Origin: Methanosarcinaceae archaeon
GTDB taxonomy: Archaea; Halobacteriota; Methanosarcinia; Methanosarcinales; Methanosarcinaceae
DNA: 30,201 bases
Reading direction: 5' to 3'
Assembly (NCBI GenBank): GCA_020793555.1
Contig: DQIO01000332.1
Coordinates: forward strand, 1 to 30,201
Positions 8,322 to 16,661 of the stretch are shown piece after piece. Every line of letters starts with the position of its first letter. The first letter of the stretch is position 1. The notes beneath the pieces are model-generated. The model ran no database searches and was not told where the DNA came from. It worked only from the letters and a program-made list of their open reading frames with translations. The translations under genes and the position numbers were made by a program.

Positions 8322-10043
8322 ATGAAAATAAAAATTCGATTCGGAATATTCATAAGCATACTGCTTTTGGTATTGATACCATCCGTAAGTGCGCATCTCT
8401 ATGGAGATGCAAATGAAGACACATATATCAATATGCAGGATGTGACCAGGCTAGAGCGAATAGTCCTTGAATATGATCCCACCACCACACCAGCCGATGC
8501 AAACCAGGATGATAATGTAAATATGCAGGATGTCACCCTCATCGAGTCAATTATCCTTGAGCAGGTCCCGTTTCCTGGTGGACATCTGAACGCAGCGATG
8601 ATATTCGGACCTTCAAGCACACTTGACCCAGCGAATGGATGGAATGGATGGTATGTGAGGAAAGCCGGTATCTATGAAACGCTGTTCAAATACGACGATA
8701 AGATGAAACTCACACCGGAACTTGCTACCGGGTATACACAGGAAAATGATACCGAATGGCTCATCCATTTGCGAGAGGATGTTGTATTTCATGACGGCAG
8801 TCCATTTAATGCGGATGCTGTGGTGTATTCCTTTGCCCGGGTCATGAATGAATCAAATTCAAGATCCAGCGAGTATGATCACATTGCCTCTATTACGATA
8901 GAGGATGAACACACGGTAAGGATCACTACAGCCGAGCCGTATGCGCCAACCATAGCAAGCCTGACAAATCCACTCGTTTCCATAGTAAGTCCTGATGCTG
9001 ACAATCTCGACACTCATCCTGTGGGTACAGGTCCTTTCATGTATGATAGTTATGAGCAGGAAGTAAGTCTTTCTGTTGTTAGAAATGAGAAATATTGGGG
9101 CGGAGGGGTCAGGCTCGAAGGTGCAACTTTATCCTATATCAGTGCTGGTGAAACCAGGGCATTGACGCTGGAAAGCAAGGACAATGATATTGCGAGGGGT
9201 CTGCCATTTCCCCAGGTAAGCACAATAGAGAGCAATCCCGGTCTTAATGTCATGAGTAAAGAGACAATGCGTCTTTACTTTATATTTGTGAACACCGGAA
9301 AAGCACCCCTCGATGATATCAGGGTAAGGCAGGCGATCAATTATGCCATCGATCGTGATGTGATTGTTGATGCGGCTTTGGAAGGTGTTGGCGGCGTTCC
9401 GGCTGCTGGTGTGTTCCCATCGATCTTCCCGTGGACAAACGTTGAACTCACTGGATATACGCATAGTAAAGATACAGCACTATCATTGCTGGCAGATGCA
9501 GGGATCACCGACATCGATAGTGACGGTATGCTGGAATATAATGGAGAGGATTTCCATCTTACCCTTATGACGTATACTACACGGGCTGCAATGCAACCCA
9601 GTGCAGAAGTGATTGAAACCCAGCTGGAAGATATCGGTATTGATGTGACCGTTGAACTCCTTGGATCATCTGCCATAAAAGAAGCGATGACCAATGGAGA
9701 TTATGATATGGCATTTTATTCATATGGTGTGGCACCAACTGGTGATCCTGACTATTTCCTGACCCATCATTTCGACTCAACAGCCGGGTACAAAGAGAAC
9801 GGATGGATTCGTTACTCCAATCCTGCAGTAGATTCGCTGTTAGCAGATTCAAGGGCTGCTATGGATCAGGATGTCAGGAAGGAATATTACGATCAGGTAC
9901 AGGATATCATTGTGGAAGAATGTCCTGAGATGTTCATTTTCCATGAAAATGAACTTGTGGGGTATAATACCGGGGTTATGGGTTATGCAATATATCCAAA
10001 CGAGATAACCTTCCTCACCAGGGACATGTATATCGGGAGATAG
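8322..10043 (+). CDS. family 5 solute-binding protein with N-terminal dockerin
   Basis: This 573-residue exported protein is the binding component of a Dpp/Opp/Nik-type ABC importer. A signal peptide (1-24, ending SVSA) is followed by a dockerin of two calcium-loop repeats, GDANEDTYINMQDV (28-41) and ADANQDDNVNMQDV (58-71), each with a helix after it. The family 5 binding domain (about 88-573) contains YETLFKYDDKMKLTPELA, WLIHLREDVVFHDGSPFNADAVVYSF and VRQAINYAIDRD. No lipobox Cys or membrane anchor is seen, so the dockerin may be the means of attachment. The frame extends 21 codons upstream, but ATG 8322 has GGTGAT at 8312-8317 and opens the signal peptide. The ligand could be a peptide, nickel or a metal chelate; the sequence does not decide. 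Confidence 0.93.
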   Translation: MKIKIRFGIFISILLLVLIPSVSAHLYGDANEDTYINMQDVTRLERIVLEYDPTTTPADANQDDNVNMQDVTLIESIILEQVPFPGGHLNAAMIFGPSSTLDPANGWNGWYVRKAGIYETLFKYDDKMKLTPELATGYTQENDTEWLIHLREDVVFHDGSPFNADAVVYSFARVMNESNSRSSEYDHIASITIEDEHTVRITTAEPYAPTIASLTNPLVSIVSPDADNLDTHPVGTGPFMYDSYEQEVSLSVVRNEKYWGGGVRLEGATLSYISAGETRALTLESKDNDIARGLPFPQVSTIESNPGLNVMSKETMRLYFIFVNTGKAPLDDIRVRQAINYAIDRDVIVDAALEGVGGVPAAGVFPSIFPWTNVELTGYTHSKDTALSLLADAGITDIDSDGMLEYNGEDFHLTLMTYTTRAAMQPSAEVIETQLEDIGIDVTVELLGSSAIKEAMTNGDYDMAFYSYGVAPTGDPDYFLTHHFDSTAGYKENGWIRYSNPAVDSLLADSRAAMDQDVRKEYYDQVQDIIVEECPEMFIFHENELVGYNTGVMGYAIYPNEITFLTRDMYIGR

Positions 10044-10105
10044 TGGTGTAGATATAGGAATTCCAGGCAAAATGGTATAAAAGACATTTAGAAAGGAGCC
10101 TATCA

Positions 10106-10852
10106 ATGGATGTTAAAAGCATTATCAGGTTGTACTGGGATAAAAGAAGCCAGACCTACGGTAAAAATACATATAGATCACCGGATGAAGCGCAGCACCT
10201 CTGGAAGGGCATATTAAAAAATGCGATTTGCACAGATGAGCGCCTAAGGATCTTGGATGTCGGAATAGGTACCGGATTTTTAGCTCTGCTTTTTTCTGAA
10301 ATGGGGCACAACGTCACAGGTATTGATATCTCCAAATGCATGCTGAGTAAGACAAGGTGTAACGCTGATAAAATGGGATTAAATGTTGATCTGATACATG
10401 CTGATGCGGAAAACTTGCCTGTTAAAGATGAATATTTTGACATTGTGATTAACAGGCATCTTCTCTGGACTATACCAAATCCAGGGACTGCTGTCAATGA
10501 ATGGAGCCGCACTGTGAGGACAGGGGGTAAGATCATTTTGATCGATGGAAAGTGGCACGATTATGCAATCGATATGCGTTTGCGTAGATTTATTAGCAAG
10601 ATGCTCGTTTTCATGACTGAAAAACGGGATCCACGTCTATTCACGAGCCATTATGATAGTATAAAAGACCGCTTACAATTTTTTTATGGAAGTACACCAG
10701 ACAATGTTATTGATTTATTCAGCAAAGCAGGATTAAAGAACATATCAATGAACAATCTTGAAGAACTTGAGAAATTTGAAACAAAAAACAGACCCCTGGC
10801 ATATAGAATTGCAAATAAACCATCACTTTATTTAGCAATTGGGGAAAAATAA
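10106..10852 (+). CDS. class I SAM-dependent methyltransferase within the transporter locus
   Basis: This is a cytoplasmic methyltransferase of 248 residues. Motif I, ILDVGIGTGFLALLF, follows LR at about residue 50. The SAM ribose-binding acidic residue is in VTGIDISK, and motifs ADAENLPVKDEYFDIVI and RTGGKIILIDGKW complete the Rossmann fold. The C-terminal third is helical and should define the acceptor. The acceptor is unknown. AAAGGAG lies seven bases before the ATG. The gene sits between the solute-binding protein and the permeases of one importer, 62 and 58 bases away. That suggests it acts on the imported compound or on something made to capture it, such as a metallophore, but this is inference. 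Confidence 0.85.
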   Translation: MDVKSIIRLYWDKRSQTYGKNTYRSPDEAQHLWKGILKNAICTDERLRILDVGIGTGFLALLFSEMGHNVTGIDISKCMLSKTRCNADKMGLNVDLIHADAENLPVKDEYFDIVINRHLLWTIPNPGTAVNEWSRTVRTGGKIILIDGKWHDYAIDMRLRRFISKMLVFMTEKRDPRLFTSHYDSIKDRLQFFYGSTPDNVIDLFSKAGLKNISMNNLEELEKFETKNRPLAYRIANKPSLYLAIGEK

Positions 10853-10910
10853 CATAAAATTCCAGTGGATCTAAACAGCAGGTTTAAACATTACCATAGG
10901 TACAATAAAC

Positions 10911-11855
10911 ATGCTTGGCTATATATTGAAACGGATATTTCAGTTGATCCCTGCACTGCTGTTGGTTTCAGTAGCGAGTTTTTCGATAATCTATTTTGCA
11001 CCCGGCGATCCTGCAGAAACGCTGATGACAGGACCTGATGGTAATGTAAACCCAAAATCAGTAGAGGAATTCCGGACTAAAATGGGTCTTGATAAACCAC
11101 TGCATATTCAGTATCTCATCTGGTTGAACAATGTTGTACACGGTAATTTTGGATACTCGTACCGAACCGAAAAACCGGTTTTTGACCATATAAAAACATC
11201 ATTTGGAGCCACATTCAAGCTTGCAGTCGTAAGCCTGATCATTTCACTGATCATCTCGATCCCACTTGGGATCATCTCTGCGATCAAACATAATTCAGGC
11301 CTGGACATATCCTGTATGGTTGGTGCATCGCTGGGAGTTTCCATGCCAAATTTCTGGCTGGGACTGCTACTTATGCTGCTTTTTGGGATATATCTTGACT
11401 GGCTTCCTGTTGCAGGTTATGGAACTGGCGGTGATCTTGAACATATCATATTACCAGCCTTGACACTGGGAACTGGTTCTGCTGCAGTCACTGCAAGATT
11501 AATGAGATCGAGTATGCTAGAGGTACTCGGGCAGGACTATATACTGACAGCTCGTGCAAAAGGTGTGCCTGAATGGATGGTCATTGGCAAACACGCCCTG
11601 AAAAACGCCCTGATCCCTTTTGTGACCATGGTCGGCCTGAATTTTGGATATCTGTTAAACGGTTCGGTTGTGGTCGAAACAATCTTTGGCTGGCCTGGTA
11701 TTGGCAGGTTGATAGTTGATTCAATTAACATGAGGGATTATATGATGGTTCAGGGATGCATGGTATTTGTTGCCCTTCTTTTTGTGACAGTCAATCTGGT
11801 CGTTGACATTTCATATCGATATCTTGATCCGAGGATCCGCTATGAAAAAGCATAA
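10911..11855 (+). CDS. ABC importer permease, DppB/OppB/NikB type
   Basis: This 314-residue integral membrane protein is the first permease half of a peptide/nickel-type ABC importer. It has the family N-terminus (MLGYILKRIFQLIPALLLVS, then FAPGDPAE) and about six membrane helices. The EAA coupling loop is ARAKGVPEWMVIGKHALKNALIP (about residues 210-232), and the C-terminal segment is ETIFGWPGIGRL. It follows the methyltransferase and overlaps the next permease by 14 bases. It should pair with the next gene in the membrane and receive ligand from the dockerin-bearing binding protein. Confidence 0.92.
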   Translation: MLGYILKRIFQLIPALLLVSVASFSIIYFAPGDPAETLMTGPDGNVNPKSVEEFRTKMGLDKPLHIQYLIWLNNVVHGNFGYSYRTEKPVFDHIKTSFGATFKLAVVSLIISLIISIPLGIISAIKHNSGLDISCMVGASLGVSMPNFWLGLLLMLLFGIYLDWLPVAGYGTGGDLEHIILPALTLGTGSAAVTARLMRSSMLEVLGQDYILTARAKGVPEWMVIGKHALKNALIPFVTMVGLNFGYLLNGSVVVETIFGWPGIGRLIVDSINMRDYMMVQGCMVFVALLFVTVNLVVDISYRYLDPRIRYEKA

Positions 11856-12705
11856 CAACCCGTTTATGGATAATATCAGGCGGCTCAGTGATAGCAGACC
11901 GGCGACTGTTGGCGCTATTATTATCATGCTGCTTTGCTTCATAGCAGTTTTTGCGCCCCAGTTATCACCAAATAACCCGACCACGGCGTGTTTGGAAGAT
12001 CGGCTGATATCTCCACTCACAGTACCCGAATATCCGCTTGGAACAGACCATCTGGGGAGATGTGTTCTATCCAGGTTGTTATACGGTGCCCGTATCTCGC
12101 TCATAGTAGGGATTATCGTGGTTGGTATATCCGCAATGATTGGCATTGCACTCGGGGTCATTTCAGGATATTATGGCGGGGTAATTGATGCTGTGATCAT
12201 GCGTTTTGTTGATGCCACCCTATCGTTTCCAAGCATATTTTTAGCTGTAACGATCGCAGGTCTGCTCGGACGAGGGCTTCCCAGTGTTATAATCGCCTTG
12301 ATTGTAGTAGATTGGACAGCTTATGCTCGTATTTCACGGGGTTCGGTACTATCATTAAAAGAGACGGAATTTGTGGAATCAGCAAGATCACTTGGCGCAA
12401 GCGACTGTTATATCATGACACGCCACATACTTCCGAATATCATCGGTCCGGTGATCGTGATAGGAACGCTTGGTATGGCTTATGTGATACTTTCAGCGGC
12501 AGCCTTGAGCTTTCTTGGTTTTGGACCACAGCCCCCAACACCGGAATGGGGTGCAATGTTGAACGCTGGTCGCATGTATATGCGGACAGAACCTTATCTT
12601 ACAATCATTCCCGGAATTGCGATAATGGTCATGGTACTGGCTTTTAATCTCCTCGGAGACGGGCTGCGGGATATACTGGATCCGAAAAAAACGGTGATTG
12701 AGTGA
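11842..12705 (+). CDS. ABC importer permease, DppC/OppC/NikC type
   Basis: This second permease has 287 residues, starting from the ATG at 11842. GAGG lies eight bases upstream, inside the end of the preceding permease gene. A longer frame from 11803 would add 13 residues that only shadow the upstream gene, so it is rejected. Family features are an N-terminal cytoplasmic stretch and first helix, then YPLGTDHLGRCVLSRLLYGAR, typical of DppC. The EAA loop is SARSLGASDCYIMTRHILPN and the end is LLGDGLRDILDPK. It forms the channel with the preceding permease. The next gene starts within its stop codon (GTGA overlap). Confidence 0.93.
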   Translation: MKKHNNPFMDNIRRLSDSRPATVGAIIIMLLCFIAVFAPQLSPNNPTTACLEDRLISPLTVPEYPLGTDHLGRCVLSRLLYGARISLIVGIIVVGISAMIGIALGVISGYYGGVIDAVIMRFVDATLSFPSIFLAVTIAGLLGRGLPSVIIALIVVDWTAYARISRGSVLSLKETEFVESARSLGASDCYIMTRHILPNIIGPVIVIGTLGMAYVILSAAALSFLGFGPQPPTPEWGAMLNAGRMYMRTEPYLTIIPGIAIMVMVLAFNLLGDGLRDILDPKKTVIE

Positions 12706-13634
12706 ACTTACTTGAAATAATCGACCTGAAAACCCACTTTCCAACTTCCAACGGCCTCGTAAAAGCAGTTGATACTATAGATATGAGTATCTCTGAACAA
12801 GAGACATTTGGCCTCATAGGTGAAACAGGCTGTGGTAAATCTGTGCTCGGACACTCGATTATACGTCTTTTGCAGTCAGATACAGTAATGAAAGGGAAGA
12901 TAATCTACAAAGGAAAAAACTTGCTTGAGATCAGCGAGGCAGAGATGAGAAACATCAGGGGGGAAGAGATAGCAATGATCCTACAGAATCCGACAACGTC
13001 TCTTAATCCGGTTATTACTGTAGGGGAACAAATCGCTGAAGCTATCAGGTTACATCAGCGGCTGAATAAAAAGGATGCGAAACAAAAGGCGATCGAAATG
13101 CTCGAAGCGGTCAGGATACCGTCGCCGTCCCAACGGGCAAATGAATATCCACATGAGTTTAGCGGGGGAATGAAACAGCGAGTGATGATCGCAATGGGGC
13201 TTGCATGTGATCCTGCACTGGTCATTGCAGACGAACCCACAAAGGGACTTGATGTTACAATCAAGATACAGATCGTCGAATTGATGAAAGAGGTAACAGC
13301 CCAAAAGGCAATGCTCCTTATAACCCATGATCTCGGCGTGGCATCTGAAATGTGTGACCGTATAGCGCTTATGTATGCAGGAGAACTGGTGGAATATGCA
13401 TCAGTAATTGAGATTTTTGAAAATCCGTTGCACCCGTACACCATAGGTTTTCTGGACTCACTCCCTGGCAGGGGACTTGTACCGATACCAGGTATGAGCC
13501 CATCCCTGATCGATCTTCCGGATGGTTGCAGATTTCATCCCAGATGTAGCCATGTGATGGAAATATGCAGACAAAAGCATCCCGGGATGACCGAAATGAA
13601 AGACGGACATTTCGTGAGGTGTTTCCATGCTTGA
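12702..13634 (+). CDS. ABC importer ATPase, DppD/OppD type
   Basis: This 310-residue ATPase is one of two that power the importer. It shows Walker A GETGCGKS, Q-loop LQNPTTSLNP, signature FSGGMKQR, Walker B LVIADEPT and switch His in ITHDLGV. The C-terminal oligopeptide-type extension has cysteines in CRFHPRCSHVMEIC and a final RCFHA. This Cys pattern is common in the family and has been linked to an iron-sulphur cluster in some OppD proteins. The start is GTG, with GGTGATTG just ahead, and overlaps the permease stop by four bases. The following ATPase gene overlaps by eight bases. Confidence 0.94.
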   Translation: MNLLEIIDLKTHFPTSNGLVKAVDTIDMSISEQETFGLIGETGCGKSVLGHSIIRLLQSDTVMKGKIIYKGKNLLEISEAEMRNIRGEEIAMILQNPTTSLNPVITVGEQIAEAIRLHQRLNKKDAKQKAIEMLEAVRIPSPSQRANEYPHEFSGGMKQRVMIAMGLACDPALVIADEPTKGLDVTIKIQIVELMKEVTAQKAMLLITHDLGVASEMCDRIALMYAGELVEYASVIEIFENPLHPYTIGFLDSLPGRGLVPIPGMSPSLIDLPDGCRFHPRCSHVMEICRQKHPGMTEMKDGHFVRCFHA

Positions 13635-14583
13635 AGTTGAAGGATTAACAAAGTATTTTTCTTCAGGATTGAACAAAAAACGCTCTGTTAAGGCAGTTGA
13701 TGGTGTTTCATTTAATATAGGTAAGGGTAAGACGCTTGGACTTGTCGGGGAGAGCGGATGCGGAAAAACGACGGTCGGCAGGTTGATCATGCGATTAATC
13801 GAACCAACAGCCGGGAAAGTATTATTCGATGGCATTGACCTTATTGCGTTGAACAGGAAAGAACTTCGTAATATCAGGCCGAGGATGCAGATGATATTCC
13901 AGGATCCTGATTCTTCGCTTGACCCGAGGATGAAGATCTCAGCCAGTATCGAAGAACCTTTGAGATTACATGGTACATATTCCAGGGACGAGAGAGAGCA
14001 GAAGGTTTTGGAATTGGTTAAAATCGTGGGACTGGGGCCAGAACATATTGAACGCTATCCATATCAACTAAGCGGTGGTCAGAACCAGCGCGTGGTGCTT
14101 GCACGGATTATGGCAATGAATCCGGATCTTATTATTGCAGATGAGCCTACATCCTCTCTGGATGTCTCGGTCCAGGCACAGATACTTAATCTTATGAAAG
14201 ATATGCAAAAGACGTTTAATCTCTCGTATCTTTTCATCTCTCATGATCTTGATGTTGTCAGGATAATGGCTGATCATATTGCAGTCATGTATCTTGGACG
14301 ACTGGTGGAGATTGGGGAAACAAACGATATTTTTAACAGCGCAAAGCACCCGTATACACAGGCTTTGCTGTTGGCTGCAACCAGATTGCAGCCAGGGGTC
14401 GGGGACGGAGCTGGACATGTGAAAGGAATAATTCTTAAAGGAGATACCCCGAGTCCGTTCGATATACCAACCGGATGCAGGTTTCATATGCGGTGTCCGC
14501 ACCAAAAAGATGTATGCCTGAGTCAGGAACCGGAATCGTTTGAGGTGGGAGTGGGGCATTATGTGGCATGTCATTTTGTCTGA
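13627..14583 (+). CDS. ABC importer ATPase, DppF/OppF type
   Basis: This 318-residue second ATPase of the importer has Walker A GESGCGKT, Q-loop FQDPDSSLDPRMKI, signature LSGGQNQRV and Walker B LIIADEPT. Its H-loop is ISHDLDV, and its C-terminal extension repeats the spaced cysteines (CRFHMRCPHQKDVC and a last VACHF). The ATG has GAGGTG eight bases ahead and lies in the end of the previous gene, so the two ATPases are translationally coupled. It is the last gene of the locus and is followed by 814 bases without a gene. Confidence 0.94.
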   Translation: MLEVEGLTKYFSSGLNKKRSVKAVDGVSFNIGKGKTLGLVGESGCGKTTVGRLIMRLIEPTAGKVLFDGIDLIALNRKELRNIRPRMQMIFQDPDSSLDPRMKISASIEEPLRLHGTYSRDEREQKVLELVKIVGLGPEHIERYPYQLSGGQNQRVVLARIMAMNPDLIIADEPTSSLDVSVQAQILNLMKDMQKTFNLSYLFISHDLDVVRIMADHIAVMYLGRLVEIGETNDIFNSAKHPYTQALLLAATRLQPGVGDGAGHVKGIILKGDTPSPFDIPTGCRFHMRCPHQKDVCLSQEPESFEVGVGHYVACHFV

Positions 14584-14766
14584 CAGCGCAGAAGTATTTT
14601 TACCAATTGCAGTTTTGAAACGTAGGTTTTGAGCACGGATATCATTCTTTCACCATACCGTTTTTTGGACACATCAAATATATATATGTCGCAAATGTAC
14701 AAAGAGCAACTGCTAACTCATTTAAAATTAACTGGATAAAGTCGAACATGTTGCTGAACTTTAATG

Positions 14767-14915
14767 TTTAGAGATTGTCGGAAAAGACTATTTTTCGAAT
14801 CTTTCAGCTTTACTGTCTAAACTTGACAGGGTGCAGCATAGTGATTTAATTTCAACAATATTTTTGGAAGTTTCAGTTTAGGTGCATTTCAGGTACTTTT
14901 CTGACAATCTCTAAA
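14767..14915. mobile_element. MITE-like element with 20-bp terminal inverted repeats
   Basis: TTTAGAGATTGTCGGAAAAG at 14767-14786 is the inverse complement of 14896-14915 with a single mismatch. The 149-base element encodes no protein. Short length, near-perfect ends and lack of coding capacity are typical of a miniature inverted-repeat transposable element. No target duplication is obvious and the parent insertion sequence is not in the window. The repeat is visible; mobility is inferred. Confidence 0.65.
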
Positions 14916-15027
14916 AAAGATAGTTAAACAGGTCGAACAAAGTGCACTTGTTATCAATTCTATGAAGACCAATGTCATAATAGAAGCCATCATCGAATGA
15001 CAGCGTTTAATCTTAATTTCAATCGTT

Positions 15028-15121
15028 ATACCCCGCAGCTCTGCTGCGATTGGGATAAGCCATGGTCAACGCAACCTCAGTAGTCTGAGACATGAGATAC
15101 CCCACAGCTCTGCTGTGGGGA
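15028..15121. mobile_element. possible IS200/IS605-derived remnant (two related hairpins)
   Basis: Two related hairpins lie 66 bases apart. The left one has arms CGCAGC and GCTGCG around TCT (15034-15048). The right one has arms CCCCACAGC and GCTGTGGGG around TCT (15100-15120). Each is preceded by ATACCCC or ATACCCCA. A shorter stem CTCAG/CTGAG lies between them. Subterminal hairpins of this kind mark the ends of IS200/IS605 elements and their short non-autonomous derivatives. No TnpA or TnpB sequence remains, so this is a candidate only. Confidence 0.45.
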
Positions 15122-15254
15122 GCTTCATTGAAGGCCAAGCGGAATACAGCCTACAAGCATATCAGAACACCCATAAGCAGGAAAAAGGTTGACTGTATTA
15201 GAAATTAACGATTGATTATAGGACAGATAGCTATAAATATAATAAAAATATCAT

Positions 15255-15303
15255 TTAGTATTACTTTTTAATACTAATATTCATTTTTGTATTAAAAAGT
15301 AAT
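15255..15303. repeat. AT-rich dyad upstream of the DUF4198 gene
   Basis: ATTACTTTTTAATAC (15260-15274) is perfectly complemented by GTATTAAAAAGTAAT (15289-15303) around 14 bases. Both arms are part of longer imperfect matches. A third partial copy, TTTAGTATTAC, follows near 15316. The cluster of related AT-rich half-sites lies about 100 bases before the DUF4198 start. It may be a regulator-binding region or an element end. Confidence 0.5.
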
Positions 15304-15397
15304 GCTAAAATCTAATTTAGTATTACAAATATTGTAAAAAACTACTTGCTAACGCTTGTGAGTTTTTAAAGTACATACGAATAGGAGAGGATAGATT

Positions 15398-16630
15398 ATG
15401 GGAAATAAAATATTCATAGTATTTGCTATGATTTGTGTATTGTTAGGGACAATCGGAATGGCAAGTGCCCATCAAACATGGATGGAGATTGATGCTATGT
15501 GCGTTGATCTTGATGAGAACGTCGAGGTTAGAATTACTGAAGGACACGGCTTTGTTAGCGAAGGTATACCACCAAATGATTTGTCAGCAGAACTGGTCGA
15601 ACCTGATGGTTCAATAATTACTCTGGATAAAACAGCTGAAGATGAAATGTACTGGTATTCCGGTTTCGAAGCAGATCAAATCGGACTATATACCATTCTT
15701 GGGACCCATATAGAAGAATATTTTCATAAAGTCTATACAGGACCTGGATCGAGAGAGGATTATCCCACTTATAATTACACCTATTTCGAGGGTGAAGTTG
15801 ACTGGGATGAGATTGATAAATCAAGGTGGGCAGATGACTGGCATGTAGTGCAATATTACAAACCATACAAATATCTGAAAACCTTTGTGAGCACAAATAG
15901 TAACTTCTACGGAACCGACAATGCTTTTGAACAGAAATTTGAAATCATTCCCGTTGATGATGTATCAACATTAGGGACTGGTGATTTTGAATTCAAAGTG
16001 TTATTTAACGGGAGACCGCTGCCAAATGGTACTGTAAAGATAAGTGGTACAAATAGTGAAGGCGCCGATGGAGTAAGTGCAATATGTGATGAAAATGGCA
16101 GGGCAGTACTTCCACTGAATTCTAATGGTGACTGGTTGATATCTGCCGGTGCAGCAGGCGATTACTGGGACGGAGAATATAATGGTGATTTCCCACACGG
16201 AGATTATTATTCTGAAGGAGACTTAGCTTTTGTAGGAAATACATATTCAGCAGCTTTAACGTTACTGGAAATTCGTGAGAGCAATACAGCTACCATGCGA
16301 ACGAAAATAAGGCCCCAAATAGAGTTCAACATGAATCCGTCATACTTTAACTTTGGTGAACTTGACCCTGGTGATATGAGTGATGTTGAAACTGCTGTAA
16401 TCCAGAATCTGGGATCAAAAGACCTAGTGATAAGTGTGAGTGTAGAAGATATGAGTGGATTATACACAACAGGACTTCAGATCGATGATACTTTGTGGAG
16501 TGAGTACAAAGTCGAAATCTTGAAGGACGATTTCGCTTCATTGGATCTACAATTGCATGTTCCTGGAAACTTTGTCGGTTCTGGTGAAATGATGGGAACA
16601 ATAATCATCTGGTCAGAAGCTATTAATTAG
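15398..16630 (+). CDS. secreted DUF4198-domain protein
   Basis: This 410-residue exported protein has a clear signal peptide (residues 1-24, ending MASA before HQTW). The mature protein begins with AHQTWMEID, then VEVRITEGHGF, and later has FNGRPLPNGTVKISGTN and ENGRAVLPLNSNGDWLIS. These match DUF4198 proteins, some of which accompany nickel or cobalt uptake systems. The first His of the mature protein is typical and could bind metal. The last 110 residues (from IRPQIEFNMN) form a separate beta-rich domain resembling immunoglobulin-like surface modules. No C-terminal anchor is visible. GGAGAGG lies eight bases before the ATG. It follows the Dpp/Nik-type importer by 0.8 kb, so a role with that importer is possible but unproven. 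Confidence 0.75.
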   Translation: MGNKIFIVFAMICVLLGTIGMASAHQTWMEIDAMCVDLDENVEVRITEGHGFVSEGIPPNDLSAELVEPDGSIITLDKTAEDEMYWYSGFEADQIGLYTILGTHIEEYFHKVYTGPGSREDYPTYNYTYFEGEVDWDEIDKSRWADDWHVVQYYKPYKYLKTFVSTNSNFYGTDNAFEQKFEIIPVDDVSTLGTGDFEFKVLFNGRPLPNGTVKISGTNSEGADGVSAICDENGRAVLPLNSNGDWLISAGAAGDYWDGEYNGDFPHGDYYSEGDLAFVGNTYSAALTLLEIRESNTATMRTKIRPQIEFNMNPSYFNFGELDPGDMSDVETAVIQNLGSKDLVISVSVEDMSGLYTTGLQIDDTLWSEYKVEILKDDFASLDLQLHVPGNFVGSGEMMGTIIIWSEAIN

Positions 16631-16635
16631 ATTCT

Positions 16636-16653
16636 GACTTTTTATTTTTTTTA
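16636..16653 (+). terminator. T-rich transcription end after the DUF4198 gene
   Basis: CTTTTTATTTTTTTTAG follows the stop codon by about seven bases. Archaeal polymerase stops at runs of T without needing a hairpin, so this is a plausible terminator. It is also only about ten bases before the next start, so the next gene probably has its own promoter or is read by partial read-through. Confidence 0.45.
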
Positions 16654-16661
16654 GATATAAA

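Larger units (their letters stand above)
14584..15397. other. 814-base gene-poor region with mobile-element scars
   Basis: No protein gene is supported. In order it holds a TATA-like AAATATATATATG near 14676-14688 that leads only into a 17-codon frame (14686-14739), a MITE-like inverted-repeat element (14767-14915), a paired-hairpin IS200/IS605-like remnant (about 15028-15121), and an AT-rich dyad (15255-15303). The end is the leader of the DUF4198 gene, with AGGAGAGG at 15383-15390. Confidence 0.6.

Noticed and set aside
11803..11841. upstream extension of the second permease
   Set aside because: The extra 13 codons lie inside the previous permease gene; the ATG at 11842 has a GAGG site and the family N-terminus.
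14686..14739. 17-codon frame right after a TATA-like sequence
   Set aside because: It is too short to support and has no ribosome site; it may be the truncated start of a lost gene.
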